Assembly: GCA_021568835.1 (NCBI GenBank)
Contig: JAKGSH010000010.1
Location: 1,550,001 to 1,614,000, forward strand
Direction of reading: 5' to 3'
From: Streptomyces sp. Tue 6430
GTDB lineage: Bacteria; Actinomycetota; Actinomycetes; Streptomycetales; Streptomycetaceae
Length of the DNA: 64,000 nt
Shown here: positions 38,821 to 47,682 of the stretch, in pieces
Position numbering within the stretch: the first letter of the stretch is position 1
How the letters are laid out: each line of letters opens with the position of its first letter
Program-made: the position numbers and the translations under genes
Notes under the pieces: model-generated
The model's input: only the letters and a program-made list of their open reading frames with translations
What the model was told of the DNA's origin: nothing
The model's database searches: none

Positions 38821-39585
38821 ATGACAGATACCTCAGGAGTACCCCACCGCCCCGTCGGGCGCCGGACCGTGCTGATCGCCACCGGCGCCACCGCCGCCAC
38901 CCTGGCCGTGGGCGCGGCCGCCTCCCCCGGGGCGCCGGCCGCGCCGGAGACCGCCCCCGTGGCCGCGGCGGCCGTGTGCACCCTCACGAAGGAGATGACC
39001 GAAGGGCCCTACCACCTCGACGGACAGTACGTCCGCGCCGACATCACCGAGGGCAAGGCGGGCATCCCGCTGAAGCTGGCCCTCACCGTCGTCGACGACG
39101 ACACCTGCGTGCCGCTCGCCAATGCCCTGGTCGAGCTGTGGCACGCCGACGCGCTCGGCGAGTACTCCGGCTTCGTCGGGAACAACGGCCACGACGAGCC
39201 CGACGACGGCACCTTCCTGCGCGGCGGCGTGCTCACCGACGCCCGCGGCGTCGCGGCGATCACGACCGTCTACCCGGGCTGGTACCGGGGCCGCTGCGTC
39301 CACATCCACGTCAAGGTCCGCACGAACGTCACCGTGACCTCGGACGGCCACTTCACCGGCGGCCAGGAGATCCACACCGGCCAGCTCTTCTTCAGCGAGA
39401 CGGTCACGGCCGCGGTCGCGCGCGTCTCGCCGTACTCGACGAACACGGTCACCCGCACCACCCTCGCCCAGGACTCCATCTACGACGAGGGAGGCGCCGC
39501 CTCGGGCCTGCTCACCCTCACCGCCCTGGGCAGCACCCCGGCCGCGGGCTACACGGGAACCCTCACCCTGGGCGTCGAACGCTGA
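38821..39585 (+). CDS. Exported intradiol ring-cleavage dioxygenase-like protein
   Basis: 254 residues. A twin-arginine signal (VGRRTVLIATGATAATLAVG) points to export. The dioxygenase domain shows TEGPYHLDGQYVRADI, ALVELWHADALGEYSG, and YPGWYRGRCVHIHVKVRT, which carries the Fe(III)-binding Tyr and the H-I-H pair. FTGGQEIHTGQLFF and the C-terminal strands complete the fold. Catechol-type aromatics outside the cell (lignin or plant phenolics) are likely substrates; the substrate is inferred from the family. The ATG 38821 was chosen; a GTG 6 bp earlier is equally possible. Confidence 0.87.
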   Translation: MTDTSGVPHRPVGRRTVLIATGATAATLAVGAAASPGAPAAPETAPVAAAAVCTLTKEMTEGPYHLDGQYVRADITEGKAGIPLKLALTVVDDDTCVPLANALVELWHADALGEYSGFVGNNGHDEPDDGTFLRGGVLTDARGVAAITTVYPGWYRGRCVHIHVKVRTNVTVTSDGHFTGGQEIHTGQLFFSETVTAAVARVSPYSTNTVTRTTLAQDSIYDEGGAASGLLTLTALGSTPAAGYTGTLTLGVER

Positions 39586-39593
39586 CCCCCGCG

Positions 39594-39625
39594 CCGGGCG
39601 CCACCGCGGGCACGGTGGCGCCCGG
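39594..39625 (+). terminator. Terminator after the dioxygenase gene
   Basis: Perfect 13-bp arms CCGGGCGCCACCG (39594-39606) and CGGTGGCGCCCGG (39613-39625) with a 6-nt loop, 8 bp after the stop. Confidence 0.85.
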
Positions 39626-39653
39626 CCGGCGGGCGGTCGGGCGCCCGCACCGT

Positions 39654-39697
39654 CGACGTAGCCCCGCGCACGAGCCGACGTAGCCCCGCGCACGAGC
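39654..39697. repeat. 22-bp tandem duplication
   Basis: CGACGTAGCCCCGCGCACGAGC occurs twice in direct succession (39654-39675 and 39676-39697) in the gap before the CHAT gene. The copies are identical, so the duplication is recent. Confidence 0.85.
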
Positions 39698-39893
39698 CGG
39701 GGTGTCCACAAGGGCGGTCGGCCCGCACCGTCCCGGAACTTTCGAGAGCGCTTCCCCCCCCATGGCGAATGTCCGTCTTCCGGCACCGCTCCGGCCACCG
39801 GGGCACTAACCTGTCCCCGATCACCGAGCAGGCCCGTCCGACCGCGGAGCGTTACGGGGAGCGGGCCGGGATCACCGGTCGCCGGGGGGACGC

Positions 39894-42800
39894 ATGGCCG
39901 ACGAGGAGCAGCGGGAGCACGGCGAGGGAGACGTTGCGGGGCTCCGGGCCTGGGCCGCCGTCGCCGTTCGCCAGGCGCACGAGCTGTGGCCCCGGGCACG
40001 GAAGGAGCCGGGGCCGGCCGCGTCGCGGTTCGTGATCGAACACCTGGCCGTCCTCGAGAGGCTCCTACCGGAGGGGGACCCGGCCCGGCCGGCCGTCGTG
40101 ACCTGGCTCGGACTGCTGATGCAGGCGCGGGTCCTGGGGCGGCCGGACGCCGATCCGCGGGAGCGGGCGGCCGCCCTGGGCCATCTGCGGTGGGCCGACC
40201 GCGCCGGACCGCTGGAGGACCGGCTCGCCATGACGGCCCGGCGCCACCTGGCGGAGCTGCTCATCCCGCCGGGCATCCCTCCGGAGGTGCGCGACGGCTC
40301 GGCTCCGCCCGCCCTGGCCGAATCCCTGCGGGAGCAGCTGACCGAGGCCATGGACGTGCTGGCACGCGTCGTCGTCGGGGACCTGACGGCGCGGGAGCCG
40401 GTGATGGCCGTCATGGAGCACGTCGCGACGATGCTGTCCTCGCTCCCCGGCCCGCCCGGCGGGAGCCCGCCGTCTTCGCCCCAGGAGAGCGGCGACGGGG
40501 AGGAGGCGGAGCAGGCCGGTGCGGCACCCGGCGGGGAGCTCGGGGAGGAGACGGCGGAGCAGGCCGGTGCGGCACCCGGCCGGGAGGCCGGGGAGGAGGC
40601 GCCGGTCGACGCCGTCCGGAGGGTGGCGGACTGGGCGCGGAGGCTGGTGGACCGGGCGCGCCGGGACGCGGTGGGTTTCGCACGCCTGTTGGAGTGGCTG
40701 TGCGTCACCGTGAACGATCCCCCGGACTCCACGGCGGACGCCGACCGGGAGTTGGCGGAGGTGGGCCTGGACCAGCCGGAGTTCGGGCCGCTGCGCGAGC
40801 TGCTGGCCGCGCTCAGATCCGGTGGCCGGGATCCCCGGTCGCTCGCCGAGCGCGTCCGCGGCACCGCGCGGACGGTCAGGGAGGTGTTGCTCGCCCTGCC
40901 CGCGGACGCGCCCGAGCGGATCCGCGTCGCCAAGTTCCACGCGGCCCTGCTGGTGGCGGGGTACCTCCGGATGCCCGAAACGGTGGACTTCGCCGAGGTG
41001 GACGCGGCCGCGATGCGGCCGGACCCCGACCCCGCGGCGCGTTCGGCCTGGCGGCGAAAGGGCAGCCTGGAACTGATCCTGCTGACCTCGATCGACAACC
41101 TGTGGACGTCGAACGGCGAGATCGCGCGCGTGGAGCGGAGCGCGGCATGGCTCCGGGAGTGGATCGACGCCCTGCCGGCGGACGGGGAGACGGCTGCCCG
41201 CCAGTACCTGACCGCCCTGCTGGCCCATCGCGTGGCCACCGCCGCCACGCTCGGCGGCAGCCTCCAGGACGACGCCACCGCCCTGTCGATGGCCAAGGGA
41301 CTGTCCGCCGCCGATGAACACGACGAGGTCCAGGCCCTGTTCAGGCTCTTCGCCGGTTTCCAACTGGCCCGCCGCAGCCGGGACGGGGTCGCGCTGGCCC
41401 GCGTGACGGAGGATCTGATCCGGACGCTGAGCGACCGCTACGAATCCCCCGCGCCCGACGCGGCCGCACGCTTCGTCATCACCGGCACCCTGGGCATGGC
41501 CTACGGCGAGCGTGCCCACCGCACCGGGGACAAGGCCGACCTCCGGGCCGCCGTCCGCTACCTGGGGGAGGCGGCGGAGATCGACCCGGCCACGGTCCCT
41601 CCGCTGTTCGCGGCGCACTTCCCCGTCACACGGGCGCAGTTGATGACCGAGCTGGCCCTGGTCGACCCCCGCCGGGAGGTCATCGACCGCGCCGTCGCGG
41701 AAGTCCACCGGGTGATCGGGGAATCGCGGACGTCGCCCTGGAACGAAGCCCAGCTGCGGCTCGCCCTCGGCCGGGCCATGCTCCGCGCGACCACCCACCG
41801 CAGCGACCTCGGCCTGCTCGACCCGTGCATCGCCGAGCTGAGCCGGGTGCGCGCCCTGGCCGCCGAAGGCCACGCCCGGTCGTTGCACTTCCTGGTCCTG
41901 ACCGAGCTGTCCGCGGCCCACTGGACGAGCGCGGTGACCGGTGGCCCGCGTGAGGACCGGAAGGCGAGCCTGGACACCCGCCGTGAGGCACTGGAGCTCA
42001 TGGCCGCCGACGTCCTCCTCCAACTCGGCGCCGAGCACGCCCTGTCGGTGGCCCGGGGCGCGACCGGCCATGTGGTGTGGCTGGCCCTGCGGTACGCCGA
42101 GGACCGTCGCCCCGCCGAGGCCGTGGAGGCACTGGAACTGGGCCGGGCCCTGGTGCTCCAGACGGCCGCGGCGGCACACGGCGTGCCCCGGCTGCTGGCG
42201 GACCGGGGTCACGCCGACCTGGCCGAGCGGTGGCGGGAGCAGGCACCGCGGCATCCACTCCGGTGGGGTCCGCGCGAGCGGAACCGGGTCGAGGGGGACG
42301 TGGGCGAAGGGGGCGGGGGCGAGGGGCCTCCGGCTGAGGGGGACGCGGGCGAAGGGCGTCCGGCTGAGGGGGATCCGCTCCGGCCGAGGAGAGCGGCCGG
42401 GGTGACGGCCCCGGCCCCGGCCCCGGGCGCTGAACTGCCGAGCAGCCTGCGGCGTAAGGCGCTCGCCGCCCTGGGGGCGGGAAACGGTACCGGCGCACGG
42501 GAGTTGCTCGGCACTCCGGACGTCACCGCGCTGACCGCCGCGCTGGCCGCCTCGGGTACCGACGCGCTGGTCTACCTGGTCCCCGGCGAGGGCTTCCGCC
42601 CCCACGTCCCGGGATGCGCGCTGATCCTGCGCCCCGGCGACTCCGAGCCCACCGTGCTCGCCCTGCCGCTGTTGCTCTCCCCCGGCAGCCACCCACTGGA
42701 GCGTTACCTCGCCGCCGCCGCCGGCCGTTCCCGCAAGGCGGCCGACCCCGACGCGTCGCACGCGTCGCGCAAGGCCGCCGAGACGGAATGGCAGGCGGCG

Positions 42801-43754
42801 CTGGGCGGGTTGTGCGACTGGGCCTGGCCCGCTGCCGTGGGGCCGGTCCTCGACTCCCTGTCGCCCCTCGGCCGGCCGCCGCGGATCGTGCTGGTCCCCT
42901 GCGGCCCCCTCGGGGTCGTTCCCTGGCACGCGGCGCGCAAGCACATCCCGCTGGGGGGTCATCGCTACGCCTGCCAGGACGCGGTGTTCAGCTACGCCCC
43001 GTCCGGTGCGCAGTTCCTTCGGGCCGCCGCCCGCGACCGGCTTCCCGCCACCCGGGGCCAGGTGCTGGTCACCGACCCGCGGCTCAGTCTGGTGTGGGCC
43101 GAGTTCGAGACGGAGGCGCTGCGTTCGGCCTGCTACCCGGACGCCCGGCGCTACGGCGTGCTCGTGGAGGCCGAGGGCGCGCCGGATGCGCCGGGGAGCT
43201 GCGAGGACCTGCTGGCCGTGCTGCCGGGCGGCGATCGGCCGGCGGCGGTCGTGCACGTGTCCTGCCATGGTGTGGCCGGTCCGAGTCCCACGCGATCGGC
43301 GCTGTCGCTGGCCGACGGCGAGCTGACCGTCGCCCGGATCCTGGACCACGCCGCGGACGCGGCGCCCGGACCGGACGGCCCGGACGGCCCGGACGGCCCG
43401 CTGGTCGTGCTCAGCGCCTGCGAGACCGACCTGAGCACGGGCGATCACGACGAGGCACTGACCCTCTCCACCGCCCTGGTCGCCCGGGGCGCGGCCGACG
43501 TGGTCGGCTCCCGCTGGGCCGTCAGCGACCGCGCGACCGCGCTGATGATGGCCGTCTTCCACCACTTCCTCACCGGCCAGGACCTCGCTCCCGCCGAGGC
43601 GCTGCGCGCCGCCCAGCTGTGGATGCTCGACCCGGACCGCCGGCCCCCGCCCGGCCTGGGCGACCCGCTGCACCGCGTGGCCGCCCGCGCCGACCTGCAG
43701 GAGATCCACCTGTGGGCCGCCTTCACCCACCAGGGCAACCCCGCGGCACGCTGA
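39894..43754 (+). CDS. Large CHAT-domain (caspase-like) protein
   Basis: 1286 residues. The C-terminal 250 residues are a CHAT peptidase. The catalytic dyad is His1125 in VVHVSCHGVAGPSPTRSALS and Cys1176 in VVLSACETDLSTGDHDEA, followed by VARGAADVVGSRWAVSDRA and the typical end AEALRAAQLW. The first 900 residues are alpha-helical and Leu/Ala/Arg-rich, reading like degenerate TPR repeats that could sense a partner. Two low-complexity hinges lie at about 195-235 (E-Q-A-G-A-A-P-G repeats) and 800-830 (E-G-D-A-G-E-G repeats). No membrane segment. Such proteins act in bacterial defence or programmed death, but no target gene is adjacent, so the role is open. ATG 39894, GGGGGGACGC upstream. Confidence 0.88.
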   Translation: MADEEQREHGEGDVAGLRAWAAVAVRQAHELWPRARKEPGPAASRFVIEHLAVLERLLPEGDPARPAVVTWLGLLMQARVLGRPDADPRERAAALGHLRWADRAGPLEDRLAMTARRHLAELLIPPGIPPEVRDGSAPPALAESLREQLTEAMDVLARVVVGDLTAREPVMAVMEHVATMLSSLPGPPGGSPPSSPQESGDGEEAEQAGAAPGGELGEETAEQAGAAPGREAGEEAPVDAVRRVADWARRLVDRARRDAVGFARLLEWLCVTVNDPPDSTADADRELAEVGLDQPEFGPLRELLAALRSGGRDPRSLAERVRGTARTVREVLLALPADAPERIRVAKFHAALLVAGYLRMPETVDFAEVDAAAMRPDPDPAARSAWRRKGSLELILLTSIDNLWTSNGEIARVERSAAWLREWIDALPADGETAARQYLTALLAHRVATAATLGGSLQDDATALSMAKGLSAADEHDEVQALFRLFAGFQLARRSRDGVALARVTEDLIRTLSDRYESPAPDAAARFVITGTLGMAYGERAHRTGDKADLRAAVRYLGEAAEIDPATVPPLFAAHFPVTRAQLMTELALVDPRREVIDRAVAEVHRVIGESRTSPWNEAQLRLALGRAMLRATTHRSDLGLLDPCIAELSRVRALAAEGHARSLHFLVLTELSAAHWTSAVTGGPREDRKASLDTRREALELMAADVLLQLGAEHALSVARGATGHVVWLALRYAEDRRPAEAVEALELGRALVLQTAAAAHGVPRLLADRGHADLAERWREQAPRHPLRWGPRERNRVEGDVGEGGGGEGPPAEGDAGEGRPAEGDPLRPRRAAGVTAPAPAPGAELPSSLRRKALAALGAGNGTGARELLGTPDVTALTAALAASGTDALVYLVPGEGFRPHVPGCALILRPGDSEPTVLALPLLLSPGSHPLERYLAAAAGRSRKAADPDASHASRKAAETEWQAALGGLCDWAWPAAVGPVLDSLSPLGRPPRIVLVPCGPLGVVPWHAARKHIPLGGHRYACQDAVFSYAPSGAQFLRAAARDRLPATRGQVLVTDPRLSLVWAEFETEALRSACYPDARRYGVLVEAEGAPDAPGSCEDLLAVLPGGDRPAAVVHVSCHGVAGPSPTRSALSLADGELTVARILDHAADAAPGPDGPDGPDGPLVVLSACETDLSTGDHDEALTLSTALVARGAADVVGSRWAVSDRATALMMAVFHHFLTGQDLAPAEALRAAQLWMLDPDRRPPPGLGDPLHRVAARADLQEIHLWAAFTHQGNPAAR

Positions 43755-43785
43755 GGTCCGCCCGCACTGTTGCTCCGGGGGCGGT

Positions 43786-43838
43786 GAGCGGTGTCCCCGG
43801 TTCCCGCGCGGATGCGTGACCAGCGGGGAACACCGCTC
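43786..43838 (+). terminator. Imperfect terminator after the CHAT gene
   Basis: GAGCGGTGTCCCCG (43786-43799) pairs with CGGGGAACACCGCTC (43824-43838) with one bulged A. The rest of the 350-bp gap to 44104 holds no recognised gene. Confidence 0.7.
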
Positions 43839-44104
43839 CCGCGGCACGAGGCCGCAGAGCGGTGCCGCGTCCGAGCCGCCGACGTGCGGGGGAACCGCCG
43901 ACAGGCGTCGGACGGGACGATGCCGTGTGCGGCCCCGGACGCAGCGAGGCGTGCTTCCACCGGGTCCAGATCCTGGCACCGGCACCGGCACCGATCATGA
44001 GCGCGTTGCAGCGCGACGCCGACGAAAATCTCCGGAACCTCCCCCGCGGCTCGGTCGATCCATCAGGCTTGCTCTTGTTTCCCCACGGAGAAGGGACGGC
44101 GAGC

Positions 44105-44668
44105 ATGGCGAGCAGCGCGCTTCTGGTGATGGACGTCCAACGGGACGTCGTGGCCATCGCCGACGACGGTTCCGGATATCTGCCGCGCTTGCGCAGGGCG
44201 ATCGACGGTGCCCGGACCGCCGGTGTCCCCGTGATCTACGTCATGCTCGTGTTACGGCCGGGTGATCCGGAAGTCGGCCCCCGCAACAGGGTGATGACCA
44301 ACGTCGTGCGGGCCGGCCTGTTCCGCGAGGGTGCCCCCGGCACCGAGATCCATCCCGACGTCGCGCCCCGGCAGGGCGACGTCGTGGTCACCAAGAGGCG
44401 GGGGAGCGCGTTCTCGGGCAGCGACCTCGACCTGGTGCTCAGGGCTCGCGGTGTCGACAGCCTCGTCCTCACCGGCATCGCCACCAGCGCCGTGGTGCTG
44501 TCCACCCTGTGGCACGCCCTCGACCTGGACTTCGGCCTCACGGTCCTCGCCGATGGCTGCCTCGACACCGACCCCGAGGTGCACCGGGTCCTCACCGAGA
44601 AGCTGTTCCCGCAGTGGGCCGATGTCCTCACCGTGGAGGACTGGGTCGAAGCCGTCGCACCGCGGTAG
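44105..44668 (+). CDS. Isochorismatase-like cysteine-hydrolase fold protein lacking the usual Cys
   Basis: 187 residues. Asp in LLVMDVQRDVV and Lys in VVVTKRRGSAFSGSDLD fit the Asp-Lys-Cys triad of the isochorismatase/nicotinamidase family. At the Cys position the protein reads G-I-A-T-S-A-V-V-L-S-T, where catalytic members have Cys before V-x-x-T. The enzyme may therefore be inactive as a hydrolase or belong to the non-Cys isochorismatase branch. The start ATG 44105 follows GGAGAAGGGACGG. The upstream extension of the frame is non-coding in character. Confidence 0.85.
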   Translation: MASSALLVMDVQRDVVAIADDGSGYLPRLRRAIDGARTAGVPVIYVMLVLRPGDPEVGPRNRVMTNVVRAGLFREGAPGTEIHPDVAPRQGDVVVTKRRGSAFSGSDLDLVLRARGVDSLVLTGIATSAVVLSTLWHALDLDFGLTVLADGCLDTDPEVHRVLTEKLFPQWADVLTVEDWVEAVAPR

Positions 44669-44782
44669 CGCGAGGCCGTCCGGGCTCGCCCGCGGCAGGC
44701 GGGCGGGGAGGAGCGGGCCAGGGCCGGTCACGGGTCTCGCACGGGTTGCAGAACGGTGACATGGAGCGGACGGCTCCGCCTT

Positions 44783-44806
44783 GCAAGATCATTAGATTGT
44801 TCTTGC
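44783..44806. promoter_or_regulatory. A/T-rich inverted repeat before the surface-protein gene
   Basis: GCAAGA (44783-44788) and TCTTGC (44801-44806) flank TCATTAGATTGT. It is the most A/T-rich patch for many kilobases and lies 87 bp before the ATG, so an operator at the promoter is plausible. Confidence 0.4.
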
Positions 44807-44892
44807 AGCCGACCCCACGCCCCGTTTCTCAGGGAGTTCAGTGCAGGCGGCATGCGACTCTCCCACCTGCCTGACCCTGACCTGGAGTCGTC

Positions 44893-46179
44893 ATGCGTCG
44901 TTCGTTCCTTCGCGCCACCATCACCGCGGCCGCCCTCGGCGCCGCGGTCCTCGCCCCGACGGCTGCCGCCTTCGCCACCGACGACGTCCCCGCGGCCGCT
45001 CCCGCCGCCGGCGTGGGTGAACCGGTCGGCACCGAGACACTGGTCGACGGGCTGACCGGCAAGATCTACAAGACTGCCGAGCACACCTACACCGCCGAGA
45101 TCCACAAGAACGGCTCGTTGCTGGGCGTGCTGCACGTGACCAGCGGATCCGACACCGTGGTGCGGGACTACCGCACCTTCGGGAAGGTCCAGGTCGTCCT
45201 GGCCTCCGACGGCACCCTGACCTCGCACTACAGCGAGCCCGGCGATCCGATGGGCGAACTGGTGGGGACGTACGCGCTGCGGGGCGGTCTCACCGCCCGC
45301 GTCTTCAAGATGAACCCCGGACTGTTCGACGCGACCGTCCACGGCAAGGGCGGGGACACCGTCCTCGGCACCCTCCGGGCGGGCACGAGCCCGGGCGCCG
45401 CCGCGTCGGACACCAAGGTCTTCGGCGGTGTGCGCGTCACCCTGCACTCCGACGGCAAGGTCACGAGCGAGTCGGCCGACGGCAGCAAGGGCACCCTCCT
45501 GCGCACGGAGAAGCTGTCCGACGGCTCGCTCCTCAAGGTGTACCGGCTCGCGTCCGGGCACCACCGGGCCGAGAACCTCGTCGACGGGCGTGCCGTCTGC
45601 GTCCTGGACGCCTCGGACCACTCCGCCGCCTGCCGGCGCGGCAGCCTCTACCTCGTGCTCACCCCCGACGGTCAGACCTACCACTGGACCGGCAACACCA
45701 CCGGGGGCGCCAGGCTCGGCACGTACGAACTGCCGAACGGCAAGCTGGTGGAACTGGTGCGCGAGAACGGCGTCCACGGGCTGAAGGCCTACCGGGGCGG
45801 TCTGTCGATCGGCACCATCCGGGCCGAGAACAACCGTTCGGCGGTCGGTCAGGACGACGGCACCGTCCTCGTCCTGAACTCCGACGGCTCCTTCAGCAAC
45901 CACCTCCTGGGCGGCGGAAAGCAGGGCCCCGCCGTCTTCGTCGGCGCCGGGGACGGCGCCGAGGGCGGCACCGAGCCGCAGACCGGCGCCACCGCCGCGG
46001 CCACCGCCCGGACCACGACGGCCCAGACCACCGTCGTGCCCAAGGGCGGTGTGGCCGCGGGCGCGGAGGCGTCGGCCGACAGCGCGGACACGGTGCTCGT
46101 CGCCTCGGCGGCCGGCGCCGCGGCGATCGCGGCGGCCGGCATCGCCTTCACCGTCGTCGCCCGCCGCCGCACCCACTGA
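44893..46179 (+). CDS. Secreted surface protein with C-terminal membrane anchor, paired with a sortase
   Basis: 428 residues. Sec signal FLRATITAAALGAAVLAPTA ending A-F-A. The mature part is beta-rich with repeats of the form V-x-L-x-S-D-G-x-L/V-T (LASDGTLTSHYS, LHSDGKVTSESA, LNSDGSFSNHLL), suggesting a repetitive adhesin-like domain. Two Cys (AVCVLDA and AACRRG) may pair. After an Ala/Thr linker the C-terminus is a hydrophobic helix (VLVASAAGAAAIAAAGIAFT) then R-R-R-T-H, the layout of a cell-wall sorting signal. However, no LPxTG or LAxTG precedes the helix. A sortase gene follows 116 bp later. Confidence 0.8.
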   Translation: MRRSFLRATITAAALGAAVLAPTAAAFATDDVPAAAPAAGVGEPVGTETLVDGLTGKIYKTAEHTYTAEIHKNGSLLGVLHVTSGSDTVVRDYRTFGKVQVVLASDGTLTSHYSEPGDPMGELVGTYALRGGLTARVFKMNPGLFDATVHGKGGDTVLGTLRAGTSPGAAASDTKVFGGVRVTLHSDGKVTSESADGSKGTLLRTEKLSDGSLLKVYRLASGHHRAENLVDGRAVCVLDASDHSAACRRGSLYLVLTPDGQTYHWTGNTTGGARLGTYELPNGKLVELVRENGVHGLKAYRGGLSIGTIRAENNRSAVGQDDGTVLVLNSDGSFSNHLLGGGKQGPAVFVGAGDGAEGGTEPQTGATAAATARTTTAQTTVVPKGGVAAGAEASADSADTVLVASAAGAAAIAAAGIAFTVVARRRTH

Positions 46180-46183
46180 CACC

Positions 46184-46229
46184 CGCCGGACGCCCGGCCG
46201 GCGACGCGTCGGCGGCCGGGCGTCCGGCG
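46184..46229 (+). terminator. Strong 17-bp-stem terminator between surface protein and sortase
   Basis: CGCCGGACGCCCGGCCG (46184-46200) and CGGCCGGGCGTCCGGCG (46213-46229), a perfect 17-bp stem with a 12-nt loop, 4 bp after the stop. The sortase gene therefore probably has its own promoter or relies on read-through. Confidence 0.9.
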
Positions 46230-46295
46230 AGGCGCATGGCCTGCCCCGGGCGGGCCCGCTCGTTCCCCCACGCTCCTTACGCTCCTTGGAAGGCC

Positions 46296-46907
46296 ATGTC
46301 CTCTCACCGTGCCGCCGCCGTGCTGTTCACCCTCCTCGCCGGAGCCGTGGCGCTCGGCTGCGGCAGCGGCCACGGGCCGGAGCCGTCCGGTCCGCCGGCG
46401 AACGTCCGCCCCACGACCGCCGCGCCGGTGTCGCCGGCGGCCGGCCCGCGGCCCATGGCCGCGTCCAGACCCGTGCGCGTGCGGATCCCCTCCGCGGGCG
46501 TCGACACCCGGCCCGTACTGGCGCTGGGGCCGGCCGCCGACGGCACGATCGAGGTGCCCCCGGTCGCCGAGGCGGACCGCATCGGCTGGTACGACAAGGG
46601 CGTGACACCGGGGGAGACCGGCCCCGCCGTCCTCGTCGGTCACTTCGACACCGCCGAGGGTCCGGCCGTCATGAAGAACGTCTCACGGGTCGAGGCCGGG
46701 GACACCATCAGCGTCTCCCGGGCCGACGGCACCACCGCGGACTTCCGGGTCCGCGAGATCGAGCAGGTGAGCAAGAAGACCTTCCCCACCGAGAAGGTCT
46801 ACGGGAACACCGAGCGTCCCGAGCTGCGCCTGATCACCTGCGGCGGCGACCTCACGGAGGGCCACCGGCCCGACAACATCATCCTGTACGCCGACCTGCT
46901 CGCGTAA
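46296..46907 (+). CDS. Class E/F-type sortase
   Basis: 203 residues. N-terminal hydrophobic segment (AAAVLFTLLAGAVALGCGSG; V-A-L-G-C could also be a lipobox), then the sortase beta-barrel. PVRVRIPSAGVDTRPVLALG starts the domain. Catalytic His lies in PAVLVGHFDTAEGPAVM, catalytic Cys in LRLITCGGDL, and Arg in EGHRPDNIILYADLLA. The G-H-F/x-D-T and T-C-G-G motifs fit actinobacterial class E/F. It should join surface proteins to the cell wall; the gene just upstream is the obvious candidate substrate. ATG 46296 with GGAAGG close by; in-frame upstream ATG 46236 is less likely. Confidence 0.9.
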   Translation: MSSHRAAAVLFTLLAGAVALGCGSGHGPEPSGPPANVRPTTAAPVSPAAGPRPMAASRPVRVRIPSAGVDTRPVLALGPAADGTIEVPPVAEADRIGWYDKGVTPGETGPAVLVGHFDTAEGPAVMKNVSRVEAGDTISVSRADGTTADFRVREIEQVSKKTFPTEKVYGNTERPELRLITCGGDLTEGHRPDNIILYADLLA

Positions 46908-46990
46908 GGCGCCGCGCACTCGACGGGCGTCGAACGCCGGCCTTCGCGCCGGGCGCCGCCGCGGCAGTGGTGACGCCCGGTCGGCGGGGG

Positions 46991-47682
46991 TCAGGCGTCG
47001 GCCCCGGGGGCGGGGCGGCCGGCGCGATGTCGAACTGCTGCTCGGTGCGCTCGAGCCATCTCCGGTACCACTGGGCGAAGTCGAGGCCGGTCGGCTGGAT
47101 GCCCCGGTCCATCGGTCTCAGGTCCTCCCAGACGCTGCCCCGGTGCGGGCCCGTCATGACCAGCAGCGACGTGTAGCCGCAGCCCTGCTCGCCGAGGAAC
47201 ACCGCGCCCGCCTCCTGGGCGTCGTACAGCTCCTCGTAGCGCGCGTCCCACGCCGCGTGCGCGCTGTGGAACGCGTCGTCGTCCGTGAAGGCGTCCCGCT
47301 CGGGCTCCTGTGCGTCGAGCGCGTCGAGCTCGCTCTGCAGCGCCTCGGCCACGAAGGGCCGGCCGGCGAACTCGGCGGTGGTCGGCTGCCCCCGGTAGGC
47401 GAGACCGACGCCGCGCCACTGCCACCCGCCGTCGCTCAGGACCGGTGTCATCAGGCCGTAGTGGGGGCCGGCTCCCCCTGCCCCGACATGGAGCAGAAAA
47501 CCGCGGTACTGCGCGGGCAGACCGACCCTCAGGTCCGCCTCCAGCGACCGGAGCCGCTCCTCGTCCATGACCGGGCCGAGGCGAAAACCGTGCCCCTGCG
47601 CCCCGAACGCCTTGCCCGCTTGTGGGTGTTCGGCCAGCCGGAGCACCCGCTCCCGCACTCCCGCCCACGTGTCCTCACTCAT
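46991..47682 (-). CDS. SMI1/KNR4 family protein, probable C-terminal frameshift
   Basis: About 230 residues. SMI1/KNR4 domain: MDEERLRSLEADLRVGLPAQ, YRGFLLHVGAGGAGPHYGLM, then VFLGEQGCGYTSLLVMTGP, WEDLRPMDRGIQP and DFAQWYRRWLERTEQ. In bacteria this superfamily is often an immunity protein against contact-dependent toxins, though Streptomyces has many lone copies and no toxin gene is adjacent. As read the frame continues past FDIAPAAPPPG into 40 unlikely Arg/Pro residues and overlaps the sortase gene end. One added base at 47002-47005 (CCCC, plus strand) gives a stop at 46991 after A-D-A. Start ATG 47682; GTG 47688 is an alternative. Confidence 0.8.

Noticed and set aside
40065..43991. 1308-codon open frame antisense to the CHAT gene
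   Set aside because: Such frames arise from G/C-biased third positions. It has Arg/Gly/Pro low complexity, no domain and no ribosome site, whereas the plus-strand frame has a complete CHAT dyad.
43755..44104. N-terminal extension of the isochorismatase-like protein from 43862
   Set aside because: The extra 81 codons are Arg/Pro/Ser-rich with no conservation, and a good ribosome site precedes ATG 44105.
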